The position numbers and the translations under genes were made by a program. Positions 1-7,846 of a stretch of 18,582 nt of DNA are shown here, piece after piece. A model generated the notes under the pieces. It was not told where the DNA came from, did not search any database, and saw nothing but the letters and a program-made list of their open reading frames with translations. Positions within the stretch are counted from its first letter, which is position 1, and the number at the start of each line of letters is the position of its first letter. Source of the DNA: Lentisphaeria bacterium (lineage in GTDB: Bacteria; Verrucomicrobiota; Lentisphaeria; Oligosphaerales; Oligosphaeraceae); NCBI GenBank assembly GCA_016287975.1, contig JAEEXV010000375.1, positions 1 through 18,582 on the forward strand. Direction: 5' to 3'.

Positions 1-1578
1 CGCCTTCGCGGCCTCGGCATCCGCCCTCGCCTTGACGACCTCGGCATCCGCCTTCGCCTTCGCGGCCGCGGCCTCGGCATCCGCCTTCGCCTTTTCCGCC
101 GCCGCGCGCTGGTCATCGGCCTGCTTCTGGGCCTCGGACAGCGCCTTGGCGGCGGCATCCGCGTCCGCCTTCGCCTTTTCCGCCGCCGCGCGCGCCTCCG
201 CAAGCTGCTTTTCGACCGCCTGGCGGCTTTCGGCGGCCTTCGCGGCGTCATCGCGCAGTTTCTCGAGTTCGGCCCGTTCGGCGGCCTGCTTCCGCGCCTG
301 CTCGCGCAATGCCTCAAGGCCCGCGGCGGCCGTGGCGAGTTCAGCCTGGAGCGCCTCCTGGTCCTTGCGCGCCTTCTCGACCTTGGCCGCCTGCTCGCGC
401 TTCTCAGCCTCGATGCGCTCGACCTCTCGGCGCATCGCGGTCAGTTTGGCGGTCTCCGCCTGCGTCGCGGCCTCCATCGTCTCGCGCTCCAAGCGCAGCA
501 TCTCGACCTTGGCGGTCGCGGCCTGGATCTCGCCCTGGAGCGCGGTGATCGACTGCGACAGTTCACGCTGCTGCTTCTCGGAGGCCGTCTTGCGCTCCTC
601 GGCGGCCTTTACCTGCGCCAGCGCGGCGGCGGCCAGCCGCTCGGCGTTGGCCTGCTCGGCCTCCAGCGCCTCGGTCTCCTTCTGCATCGCCGCGGCACGA
701 CGCGCCGCCTCGGCCTTCGCCTCCGCGAGTTTGGCGGCCGCCGCCTGCGCCTCCGCATTCCACCGCGCCGAATCGTCCTTCACGCTCTTGGCGGCCGCCT
801 CGGCCTCCTGCTGCTGCCGCTGGAGCTGGGCGAGCTGCTGCTTCTCCTCCAGCAGCGCCTTCTCACGGCGTTCCTTGGCGAGGTTCGCGCGCGCCTCGGC
901 GGCCTCGCGGAGCGCCTCCAGCCGTTCCGCCTCGGTCTGCAGACGCTGGACTTCGGCGTTGTTGGTGTCGGTCTGCGCCCGCAGGCTGGTGGCCTGCTGC
1001 TGGAGTTTCTTCAGCCGCTCCTGTTCGGCGGCAAGTTGCTGTTCTTCGCGGGCGTGCTGCTCCTTGAGCGCCTGCCGCTGCGCGGCGAGGTTCGCCTCCG
1101 CCCCGCTCACCGACTCGACGACGGGCGGCGCGGTAGGCGAAGCGCCCCGTGCCGCATAGTCCATGCTGATCCATCCCGTCGCCTCGGGCGGCGCGGCGAC
1201 ACGCAGCCATTCACCGTCCTTGCGCCCGTCGGGTTCAAGACGCGTGCCCTTGGGAACCTGGTAGAACGCGGTGAAACTCTCGCCCGCCCCCGTGCGCAAC
1301 GGGCAGGAATCGGCCACGACCACATTGCTGGCGTCCAGCGCCTTGCCAGAGACCCAACCAGACACCTTGACTGGCAGGCGCACCTCGAACCACCCGTCGC
1401 GCTCGCCGACAATCTGGAGCGGAGTGCCTGCGGAAAGTTGCGCCAGCCGCTCGAAATAGGCCGCTGGACGGGCGCGCAGGGCGACGTTGTTGCCAGTGAC
1501 ATAGCCTGGAGCCGCCAGCAGGGCGAGCGTGAGCATCAGGCAGGCGGCAAGGACAAGACGGGTATGGAAGCAGCGCAT
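1..1578 (-). CDS. Secreted SH3b-domain protein with long coiled coil (partial, C-terminus outside window)
   Basis: A single open frame runs from an ATG at 1578 to position 1 without a stop, giving 526 residues with the C-terminus missing. The start is followed by a clear signal peptide (MRCFHTRLVLAACLMLTLAL, cleavage near residue 23). Two consecutive bacterial SH3-like modules follow, at about residues 26-82 and 83-143; each has the pattern 'LRxxP/G... G..l.....dgeW..V......GWis'. From about residue 158 to the edge the sequence is Ala/Glu/Lys/Gln-rich with no proline, a continuous predicted coiled coil of at least 360 residues. Its last part becomes a near-repeat of AEKAKADAEA units. SH3b modules usually bind cell-wall peptides, so a periplasmic scaffold or envelope-spanning role is inferred. 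No enzymatic domain is visible. No strong Shine-Dalgarno precedes the ATG, so the start rests on the signal peptide. It is transcribed divergently from holA. Confidence 0.8.
   Translation of the reverse strand, partial: MRCFHTRLVLAACLMLTLALLAAPGYVTGNNVALRARPAAYFERLAQLSAGTPLQIVGERDGWFEVRLPVKVSGWVSGKALDASNVVVADSCPLRTGAGESFTAFYQVPKGTRLEPDGRKDGEWLRVAAPPEATGWISMDYAARGASPTAPPVVESVSGAEANLAAQRQALKEQHAREEQQLAAEQERLKKLQQQATSLRAQTDTNNAEVQRLQTEAERLEALREAAEARANLAKERREKALLEEKQQLAQLQRQQQEAEAAAKSVKDDSARWNAEAQAAAAKLAEAKAEAARRAAAMQKETEALEAEQANAERLAAAALAQVKAAEERKTASEKQQRELSQSITALQGEIQAATAKVEMLRLERETMEAATQAETAKLTAMRREVERIEAEKREQAAKVEKARKDQEALQAELATAAAGLEALREQARKQAAERAELEKLRDDAAKAAESRQAVEKQLAEARAAAEKAKADADAAAKALSEAQKQADDQRAAAEKAKADAEAAAAKAKADAEVVKARADAEAAKA
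80..193. repeat. Direct repeat inside the coiled-coil gene
   Basis: A 30-bp stretch at 80-109 recurs exactly at 164-193, offset by 84 bp (28 codons), so the repeat keeps the reading frame. On the minus strand it encodes the ARAAAEKAKAD-type motif. Shorter related copies of the 'gcatccgcc' segment lie nearer the window edge. This indicates in-frame internal duplication in the coiled-coil region, a place where length variation and assembly errors are likely. Confidence 0.7.
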
Positions 1579-1656
1579 GGCGGTCAATGATGGGGGTGGA
1601 GGGGAAGGCGCGGACAGGAATGCCTCGTCGCCGACACGAAAATGGTGCAATTGCTA

Positions 1657-1684
1657 AATGTAAAGCGATTGTCGCAAAAAACAA
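1657..1684 (-). promoter_or_regulatory. Candidate promoter for the SH3b/coiled-coil gene
   Basis: On the minus strand TTGTTT (1684-1679) is followed after 16 nt by TACATT (1662-1657), about 80 nt upstream of the ATG at 1578. The match to TTGACA/TATAAT is moderate. The intergenic stretch 1579-1713 is locally AT-richer than its surroundings, which supports a divergent promoter region. Confidence 0.3.
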
Positions 1685-1689
1685 ATCGC
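1665..1689. promoter_or_regulatory. Dyad symmetry in the divergent promoter region upstream of holA
   Basis: GCGATT (1665-1670) and AATCGC (1684-1689) are inverted copies 13 nt apart. They overlap the candidate minus promoter and lie about 25 nt upstream of the holA start. A smaller GCGA-TTG-TCGC hairpin is nested at 1665-1675. It could be a regulator binding site for either gene; there is no evidence for a specific protein. Confidence 0.25.
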
Positions 1690-1697
1690 CGCGGCGG

Positions 1698-1706
1698 TGT
1701 TATGGT
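1698..1706 (+). promoter_or_regulatory. Candidate extended -10 box of holA
   Basis: TGTTATGGT matches the extended -10 form TGnTAnnnT and lies 8 nt upstream of the preferred holA ATG at 1714. Transcription from it would start at or beside the ATG, giving a nearly leaderless mRNA. This would fit the absence of a purine-rich ribosome binding site there. No good -35 hexamer was found at the right distance. Confidence 0.25.
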
Positions 1707-1713
1707 ATGGATT

Positions 1714-2829
1714 ATGCCGAAGAAATCCACAAATCAGCGTCTGTACCTGGTCAGCGGGGATGACGAGGCGACCATCGCGGCGACCGCCGAGGCCCTCTTC
1801 ACCCGACTCGCGGGCGAAAAGCCAGACGAGTTCTCCGTGGAGGTGCTCCACGAAGACGACCGCGGCCCCCGCGCCGAACTGGTGCGGCAGGTGATTTCCG
1901 CGCTGCGCTCCCCGCCGTTTCTGGGCGGATGCAAGACGGTCTGGCTCAAGCATTTCACTGGATTCGGCGCGGAGGCGGGCGCCCGCGGCGGCGACCCGCT
2001 CGCGCTTCAGGAGCTCGTCGCCTTCCTGGAGACGCCGTTGCCCGAGGACATGCAGCTCCTGCTCGACGGCCCTGACTGCGATGCCCGCAAGGCGCTCGCG
2101 AAGGTGTGCGCGAAGAACGGCGAGGTGATCTGGTGCAACAAGCCGAATCTCTCGCGCCGCAACTGGCGCGAGGAAATGGCCGCATGCCTGCAGCGCGCCG
2201 CCGAGCAGAAAGGGATCGCACTGACCATGGAGGTGCGCGAGGCCCTGACCGATGCGCTCGGCGCCAACACGGGCCTGATCGACGGCGAACTGGAAAAACT
2301 GATCTGCCACGCAGGCGGCCCCGACAAGCCCATCACGGTCGCCGATGTGCAGCTCCTCTGCCCGAGTTTCAGCGACCAGCCAGGCTGGGCGCTCGGAGAC
2401 CCCATCGGGAAACGAAACCTGCCCGAGGCGCTCTCCGTCCTCGAACGCCTCCTTGCCCGTGAAAAGGACGGCAATGCAATGGCGCGCTCCCAGTTGAACC
2501 AGCTCGGGCGGCTCTTGATCACCTGGCTGCACCTGCGTCTGCTCATGGCCGAGCAAAAAGCGCGCGGCAGCATGGAAATCAAGGCGTTCTTCGACGGACT
2601 GTCCCAGGAGAAGCGCAGGGAATGGCGCGCCGCGGGTGCACCGCTGGCCGACTTCAATGGCTGGCGCGCGAAGTTCGCGGCGGACAGCGCCCTGAACTAC
2701 ACCCCCGCCGAACTCATGGCGGGAATCTCGGCGGTGCGCGATGCCCTGCTCTCCACCACCACCACTGGCGTCCCGCCCGTCGTGGCGCTTGAAAATGCCC
2801 TGGCCGCCATTGTGCCACGACGCCGCTGA
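1714..2829 (+). CDS. holA: DNA polymerase III subunit delta (HolA-like)
   Basis: The 371-residue product matches the clamp-loader delta subunit in size and layout. An N-terminal YLVSGDDE segment sits where family members have 'ylvhGdE'. It is followed by a 'VWLKHF' strand, the conserved LLLDGPDCDARK region, a basic helical segment, and the 'GLIDGELEKL' motif equivalent to the family's 'dL..l.nEleKL'. The C-terminal helical collar domain starts near 'EALSVLERLL'. Delta opens the beta sliding clamp and loads it on DNA with gamma/tau and delta'. It has an AAA+ fold without a functional Walker A, and none is seen here. The frame is open upstream to an ATG at 1642, but 1714 gives the usual N-terminus; an ATG at 1702 is the other option. 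The GAF gene begins 22 nt downstream. Confidence 0.8.
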   Translation: MPKKSTNQRLYLVSGDDEATIAATAEALFTRLAGEKPDEFSVEVLHEDDRGPRAELVRQVISALRSPPFLGGCKTVWLKHFTGFGAEAGARGGDPLALQELVAFLETPLPEDMQLLLDGPDCDARKALAKVCAKNGEVIWCNKPNLSRRNWREEMAACLQRAAEQKGIALTMEVREALTDALGANTGLIDGELEKLICHAGGPDKPITVADVQLLCPSFSDQPGWALGDPIGKRNLPEALSVLERLLAREKDGNAMARSQLNQLGRLLITWLHLRLLMAEQKARGSMEIKAFFDGLSQEKRREWRAAGAPLADFNGWRAKFAADSALNYTPAELMAGISAVRDALLSTTTTGVPPVVALENALAAIVPRRR

Positions 2830-2851
2830 CGGAGGGGAACGGAAAGGAACC

Positions 2852-3628
2852 ATGAGCGAAAACTCGATTGAACACAACATCGACGTGCTGATGCTGCTGG
2901 GCGAGGCGATCGCCCAGACCAGCACCCTGGATGACGGCCTGCGCACCATCGTGCGGCTGACCTGCCAGCTGATGGACACGACCCAGGCAGCGTTCCTGCT
3001 GGCGGACGAGGAAAAGCAGTTGTTCATCGTCCGCGCCGCCGTCGGTCTGGAAAGCAGCAACTTCAGGGAGGGCTATCCGCTGGTGGTCCCCGAACGCCTG
3101 CAGAACATCCTGTGGCGCCTGCAGAGCCTGCACCAGATCAACTGGATCGATTCGGGCATCGAGGGGATCCATTTCCCCATCATCACCATGCCGATCTACT
3201 TCAAGGGCGCGCGCATCGGCCACCTCATCACGGGGGGCGCGCGGGATCCCTCGCACGCCAAGGACCCACTGCGCCGCAAACTGCTGTCGCTGCTGGCCCC
3301 GTTCGCCTCGCTCATCATCGAAAACGGCAAGGCCACCGACCTCATTCGGCAGCGCTTCGTCCTCAATTCCCGCGAACTGCTCGACGACGTGCGCCGCGAA
3401 TCCGCCGAGACAGGCGGCCAGAACACGCCCGAAGACCAGTTGATGGTCACCGCCGTCCGAAACCCGGGAAAGGTCGTGCGACTCCTCGCCGCCTCCTTCT
3501 ACCGCGAACTCTCGAACTCGGGCTTCAACGACGGCCATATCGCCATCGCCGCCGCGCATTTGCTGGAGTGCATCGTGGAAAAAGGCAAGAAGGAACCCGC
3601 TGAATCGGGCAGGGAAGACAAGTCTTAA
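2852..3628 (+). CDS. GAF-domain protein
   Basis: This 258-residue soluble protein has no signal peptide. Residues about 15-160 look like one GAF sensor domain: a helix (IDVLMLLGEAIAQTSTLDDG), a strand with 'AAFLLADEEKQLFIVRAAVG', and a 'fPIITMPIYFKGARIGHLIT' pair of strands typical of GAF beta 5-6. A helical C-terminal region of about 95 residues contains no recognisable kinase, cyclase or helix-turn-helix motif, so the output mechanism is unknown. The start at 2852 is preceded by GGAAAGG. The gene sits 22 nt after holA and 36 nt before argH, suggesting co-transcription. GAF domains bind small ligands or mediate dimerisation; no ligand can be inferred. It might be the sensory half of a partner-dependent signalling protein. 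Confidence 0.7.
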   Translation: MSENSIEHNIDVLMLLGEAIAQTSTLDDGLRTIVRLTCQLMDTTQAAFLLADEEKQLFIVRAAVGLESSNFREGYPLVVPERLQNILWRLQSLHQINWIDSGIEGIHFPIITMPIYFKGARIGHLITGGARDPSHAKDPLRRKLLSLLAPFASLIIENGKATDLIRQRFVLNSRELLDDVRRESAETGGQNTPEDQLMVTAVRNPGKVVRLLAASFYRELSNSGFNDGHIAIAAAHLLECIVEKGKKEPAESGREDKS

Positions 3629-3664
3629 GGCAAACGGGGGGATTCTTCAGGGAGTGATGAAACT

Positions 3665-5038
3665 ATGGCTTTGTGGGATGGACGTTTTTCGGAAAGCCCG
3701 GATCAACTGGTGCTGAAGCTGTCGCAGTCGATCTCGTATGACCGTCGGCTGTATCCGTACGACATCGCGGGAAGCGTCGCGCACGCGAAAATGCTCGCAC
3801 GCCAGGGAATCATCCCCGAAGCCGACGCCGAGGCCATCGTTGCGGGGCTCCAGACCGTGAAGCAGGAACTGGATTCAGGCGCATTCGACTTCCGCACCGA
3901 ACTCGAGGACATCCACATGAATGTCGAGGCGCGGCTGACCCAACTCGTCGGCGCACCTGGCGCACGCCTCCATACGGGACGCAGCCGCAATGACCAGATC
4001 GCCACCGACGAACGGCTCTTCCTCCGCGAGGAGGACGACGCCATGCGCGCCCTCATCCGGCAGATGCAGCGCGCCCTCCTGGCGCTGGCGCGACGCCACC
4101 AGGATGCCATCCTCCCTGGATTCACCCATCTCCAGCACGCCCAGCCAGTCCTCTTCGCCCATCATCTCCTGGCCTACGTCGAAATGCTCGGACGAGACGA
4201 GGAGCGCTTCGCCGACACGCGGAAGCGCATCAACCGTCTCCCCCTGGGCGCAGGCGCCCTCGCAGGCTCCACCCTCCCCCTCGACCGCGAATGGGTCGCC
4301 ACCGAACTCGGATTCGATGAAGTCCTGCGAAACTCGATGGACGCCGTCGCCGACCGCGACGTGCTCGTCGAGTTCCTCGCCGACCTCGCCCTCGTCGCAA
4401 TGCATCTGTCGCGGCTGGCCGAGGACATCGCAATCTGGTTCAGCCAGGAGTTCGCATTCGTCGAAATCGGGGACGCCTTCACCACTGGCTCCAGCCTCAT
4501 GCCCCAGAAGAAAAACCCCGATGTCGCCGAACTCACGCGCGGAAAGACAGGGCGGGTCTACGGCGCGCTGACCGCCCTGCTGACCACCCTCAAGGGACTC
4601 CCCCTGACCTACAACCGAGACCTCCAGGAGGACAAGGAGCAGCTCTTCGACGCGCTGGACACCGTCAAACTGACGGTGGCCACCATGGCGGCCATGCTCG
4701 CGACCGTCAAGGCCGACGAGGCGAGGATGCGCGCGGCCGCCTCGGATCCCTCGCTGATGGCGACCGATCTGGCGGAGGCGCTGGTGCGGCAGGGCGTCCC
4801 CTTCCGCGAAGCCCATCACCAGGTCGGGCGCTTCGTCGCGCTCTGCGCGGAACGCGGGATCACCCTCGCCCAGGCCGACCTTACGCTGATGCGGGAGGCC
4901 ATCCCCACCGCCGTGCCTGAGTTCCTCAGGATTTTCGACGCCGACCACAGCGTCACGGCACGCGACATCCTGGGAGGAACGGCCCCCGCGCAGGTGCGCC
5001 GGCAACTGGATTTCTGGACGGAACGGCTGTCGGAATGA
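3665..5038 (+). CDS. argH: Argininosuccinate lyase
   Basis: This full-length 457-residue member of the fumarase/aspartase superfamily performs the last step of arginine synthesis, argininosuccinate to arginine plus fumarate. The N-terminus MALWDGRFSE is typical. Conserved blocks include HTGRSRNDQ (residues 103-111), FTHLQHAQP (153-161, with the catalytic His of the TH motif) and the mobile catalytic loop GSSLMPQKKNP (275-285). The cytoplasmic enzyme is a homotetramer with active sites shared between subunits. GGGAG 10 nt upstream of the ATG supports the start. No other arginine gene is in the window. Gaps are 36 nt to the GAF gene upstream and 61 nt to the next gene downstream. Confidence 0.97.
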   Translation: MALWDGRFSESPDQLVLKLSQSISYDRRLYPYDIAGSVAHAKMLARQGIIPEADAEAIVAGLQTVKQELDSGAFDFRTELEDIHMNVEARLTQLVGAPGARLHTGRSRNDQIATDERLFLREEDDAMRALIRQMQRALLALARRHQDAILPGFTHLQHAQPVLFAHHLLAYVEMLGRDEERFADTRKRINRLPLGAGALAGSTLPLDREWVATELGFDEVLRNSMDAVADRDVLVEFLADLALVAMHLSRLAEDIAIWFSQEFAFVEIGDAFTTGSSLMPQKKNPDVAELTRGKTGRVYGALTALLTTLKGLPLTYNRDLQEDKEQLFDALDTVKLTVATMAAMLATVKADEARMRAAASDPSLMATDLAEALVRQGVPFREAHHQVGRFVALCAERGITLAQADLTLMREAIPTAVPEFLRIFDADHSVTARDILGGTAPAQVRRQLDFWTERLSE

Positions 5039-5061
5039 CCGCCAAAATTGTTTCAAGCGGC

Positions 5062-5070
5062 TATATTGTA
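5062..5070 (+). promoter_or_regulatory. Candidate -10 element upstream of the small secreted protein
   Basis: TATATTGTA stands out in a GC-rich context 30 nt before the ATG at 5100. It resembles a sigma-70 -10 box. The region 17 nt upstream is GC-rich and gives no convincing -35. An internal promoter after argH is possible but weakly supported. Confidence 0.25.
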
Positions 5071-5099
5071 GCATTCACCCCCAAACGGAAGCAACCAAC

Positions 5100-5786
5100 A
5101 TGCGAAAACTGATGCTGTTTTTCGGGCTGGTCTTCGGACTGGCCATCACCGCCTCCGCGCTCGACGAGTACTGCTGGGTGCGGCGCACCTTTGCGTGGTC
5201 GGGCAACGGATATCGCCGCACCGAAGTCATCCCCCTCTTCGGCGAGGAGTTCCGCATCCGCTACGCGACCGAACCGCGCGGAGGCTCGCTGAACATCACC
5301 CTCTGCGACGGGGTGGCGAAGAATCCCCGCAAGCCCGTCCCCGTCATCGCCTCGAACCGCCTCCACAACATCGGCTGGAAAGGCTTCAAGGGCTACCAGC
5401 AGATCTACCTCGTCATCGAAGGCGACGCCGCGACCGAATGGATCGTGGAGGTCGACCAGTATCTCGACACCATCGCCGAATGGCGCCTGCGCAACTACCT
5501 GGGCAAACTGAAGCCCCCGACCAAAAAGGAGGCCACCTGGGCTGGATCAGAAACCACCGAGTGGGAATACACCCCGCGCGTCGTCCCCTACCAGCTCTCG
5601 CTGACCCGCACTGGCGAGACCAATGTCGGCATGTCCGTCACCACCGTCGAAGGCGGCGAAATGCTCTTCTCCACGCATTTCAACCAGACTGGCGCCACCA
5701 CTGGCTGGATCGCCACCCCCGCCCCCGTCAAGATCCACATCGACGCCTCCAGCAGCGACTGGAAACTCGATATCCTGACCCACTGA
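5100..5786 (+). CDS. Small secreted protein of unknown function
   Basis: The 228-residue product has a classic signal peptide (MRKLMLFFGLVFGLAITASA, cleavage at about residue 20). The mature part is about 208 residues, rich in Trp, Thr and alternating hydrophobic residues, suggesting a beta-rich domain. Near its N-terminus are 'EYCWVRRTFAWSGNGYRRTE' and a central 'TEWIVEVDQYLDTIAEWRLR' segment. No catalytic signature or known domain is recognised. GGAAG 8 nt before the ATG is a weak ribosome binding site. The stop is 4 nt from the start of the following membrane-protein gene, so the two are probably translated from one mRNA and may work together in the envelope. Confidence 0.65.
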   Translation: MRKLMLFFGLVFGLAITASALDEYCWVRRTFAWSGNGYRRTEVIPLFGEEFRIRYATEPRGGSLNITLCDGVAKNPRKPVPVIASNRLHNIGWKGFKGYQQIYLVIEGDAATEWIVEVDQYLDTIAEWRLRNYLGKLKPPTKKEATWAGSETTEWEYTPRVVPYQLSLTRTGETNVGMSVTTVEGGEMLFSTHFNQTGATTGWIATPAPVKIHIDASSSDWKLDILTH

Positions 5787-5790
5787 CAAA

Positions 5791-7779
5791 ATGGATGCGC
5801 CCGAAAAGAGCGCGGATGCGCCCCCAAAAACGCCGCGGCGGCCGCGCCCCGTGAGCGCGCCAGAGGCATTTGGGATGCTGACGCATCTGCTCTTCGGCGG
5901 GTGCGCGGTGACCTGGGCGGCATGGCACGCATGGTGCCTCGGCTGGCTGACGCTGAACCAGACTGCGTGCGTGTCGGTCGTCTCCTGGATGGTATTGGGG
6001 GTGGCATACGGCTGGAAGGCGGTGCGCCATTATCGGACGCTTCATCCAGAGGCGCTGCCGACACGCTTCAAGAGCGTGGCGTGGTTTGTGTGGTTCTGCT
6101 TCGGATTCTGGGTCATCAAGCAACTTGGTCAGGCCTCGGAAATCCCCCAGGCGGCCTCGCTCCTGGCGATCCTCTATTTCTTCTACGCATATCTTTCGCT
6201 GCTCATGGTGCGCACGCACCCGAAGCTGATCAGCTGGGTCGCCGTAGACACGCTTCTGGGATTCCTCGGCTGGGGCACCCTGCTGCGCCTGCTGGTGCGC
6301 TTCCGCGTGCGCTATCTCACCGCCGTGCAGCCAGTGCAACTGACGCGGCCAGATGAACTGGACTGGATGCTCTCGCATCTGACGCCGACCGCGGTGGTGC
6401 TGCTGGCGGTGGCGCTGATCCTGGCGGCGTGGCTGCTGCGCCTGGAACTCTACCACCGCCGCAGCGGCGTGCCGCGCCGCGAGTTCTTCAAGCCGTTGCC
6501 AGGGCTGGTGGCGTTGGCGGCGTTCGTCGTCGCCCTGGCCTTCGGGGCGATTGTCCGAATGAAAATCGGCGACGACCTCAGCGCGGAGATCCGCGCCGCC
6601 GAGGCGATCTTCCAAATGGACTTGAAGGCGCCCCTGCCGACGGGGGAGGCCCTCCCCGATGCCTTCGTCAAGGCGGACAACGAATATCTGCAGAGCCTGC
6701 AGCTGGCAGGCGAGCGGGTGACGGTGGCCGTGAAGGAGGGACAGCCGAAGCGCCACTACCAATGGGCGCACGCGGCGGGCGTGCGCTGGCGCCTGCCAAA
6801 GCAGGACGCACCCGCGCGTCTGAAGGAACTCCAGGAGGCCTTTGCGGCCCCCATGCGGCAGGTCGAGGCGGTGGCGGCGCTGCTGCCGCCCTCCCCGCCT
6901 TGCAACGGAAAGACCTCGCGGCGGATGTACAACCTCGTGGACTTCGCCTACTGGCGGCAATGCCTGGCGCTCTACAGCGGCGACCACGCGGAGGCCGTCG
7001 CCCAGTTCCGCCTGGCCACCCGCCTGGCGCTGGACCTCCGCCTGGAGGCAGCCGCCGACCGCCCTGGCGCACGCGCCCTGAATCTCACCCATTGGCTTGA
7101 TGCCGCCGAAGTGCTTCTGGACGATCCTGCCACCACGCCCGAGGAAGTGGCATCCCTGGAGGAGGACTGCGCGCGCTGGGAACAACGCATGAAGGCCAAT
7201 GACCTGCCCTCCATCATCTTCGAGATCAAGGACAATTTCCATTATCTGGAAAGGGTGCGCACCGACGCGGATCTGCGCCCCGCGCCGACGCCGCGGCAGT
7301 TGCGATGGGTTCTTCCAGAGTTCGGCGCGCTTCTCCAGGCGGAGCAGTTGCAACTGCTCCGACATTTCATGCGCGTCCAGCGCTGGGACGACCTCGGGCC
7401 CGCCACCTCCGCCGTCTCCATCCTTACGCAGGTGACGATTGCCGCTAGCCGACTGGGCGCCGAGCGACGCCAGGTCGCCCTCTCGCGCCTCGCGGCCATG
7501 CGCATCCTCCTGGCAGCGCGGCGCTTCCAGTTCGAGCAGAAGCGCCTCCCCCAAAGCCTCGACGAACTGGTTCCCCGTTTCCTAAAGGCGCTGCCCGAGG
7601 ATCCGCTCGCCAAACACGCCCCATTCCTCATGGAACGCAAGACGCGCCCCATCGCCCGAATGGACATCCTGACTGGCGAACCAGTGGAAACCACGGAGGA
7701 AACCGTCGTCATCCGCAGTTCCACCGCCCGCGCCGAGGCATATTTTGTCCCTGAAATCCCGACGGCACCCACGCCGTGA
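5791..7779 (+). CDS. Multi-pass membrane protein with large helical C-terminal domain, function unknown
   Basis: The 662-residue product begins with a charged proline-rich stretch. About seven hydrophobic segments follow, at residues 31-52, 57-75, 95-112, 120-142, 145-165, 197-216 and 236-255. The remaining 400 residues are soluble, largely helical and probably extracytoplasmic. Near residues 584-612 is 'LPQSLDELVPRFLKALPEDP', preceded by 'LAAMRILLAARRFQFEQ'. This matches a C-terminal pattern I associate with many uncharacterised planctomycete and verrucomicrobial proteins (approximately 'RyPxSLdeLvPxyLxxLPxDPf'). The start is 4 nt after the stop of the small secreted protein, indicating translational coupling. 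No transporter or enzyme family is recognised. Confidence 0.65.
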   Translation: MDAPEKSADAPPKTPRRPRPVSAPEAFGMLTHLLFGGCAVTWAAWHAWCLGWLTLNQTACVSVVSWMVLGVAYGWKAVRHYRTLHPEALPTRFKSVAWFVWFCFGFWVIKQLGQASEIPQAASLLAILYFFYAYLSLLMVRTHPKLISWVAVDTLLGFLGWGTLLRLLVRFRVRYLTAVQPVQLTRPDELDWMLSHLTPTAVVLLAVALILAAWLLRLELYHRRSGVPRREFFKPLPGLVALAAFVVALAFGAIVRMKIGDDLSAEIRAAEAIFQMDLKAPLPTGEALPDAFVKADNEYLQSLQLAGERVTVAVKEGQPKRHYQWAHAAGVRWRLPKQDAPARLKELQEAFAAPMRQVEAVAALLPPSPPCNGKTSRRMYNLVDFAYWRQCLALYSGDHAEAVAQFRLATRLALDLRLEAAADRPGARALNLTHWLDAAEVLLDDPATTPEEVASLEEDCARWEQRMKANDLPSIIFEIKDNFHYLERVRTDADLRPAPTPRQLRWVLPEFGALLQAEQLQLLRHFMRVQRWDDLGPATSAVSILTQVTIAASRLGAERRQVALSRLAAMRILLAARRFQFEQKRLPQSLDELVPRFLKALPEDPLAKHAPFLMERKTRPIARMDILTGEPVETTEETVVIRSSTARAEAYFVPEIPTAPTP

Positions 7780-7812
7780 AAAAAACGGTGGCCCCGCGTC
7801 TGGGGTCATGAA

Positions 7813-7832
7813 CCGCCCCAAAAATGGGGCGG
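7813..7832. other. Perfect 8-bp hairpin after the membrane-protein gene
   Basis: CCGCCCCA (7813-7820) and TGGGGCGG (7825-7832) are perfect inverted repeats with an AAAA loop, 33 nt after the stop at 7779. The stem is very GC-rich. No T-run follows on either strand, so it is not a canonical intrinsic terminator. It could still stabilise the mRNA 3' end or assist factor-dependent termination. Confidence 0.5.
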
Positions 7833-7846
7833 CACAGAACGCCAAG

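Noticed and set aside
32..1159. 375-codon plus-strand frame rich in Ala, Ser and Phe
   Set aside because: It is the complement of the Ala/Lys/Glu coiled-coil repeats; the minus frame carries a signal peptide and SH3b domains.
1654..7554. Large minus-strand frames opposite holA, the GAF gene, argH and the membrane protein (1654-3060, 2714-3559, 3875-5074, 5728-7554)
   Set aside because: Each is antisense to a recognisable or signal-bearing gene and has no conserved motif or ribosome binding site.
7780..7812. Possible intrinsic terminator formed by CCGT/ACGG around the A-run at the membrane-protein stop
   Set aside because: The stem is only 4-6 bp including a G-T pair and no T-run follows.
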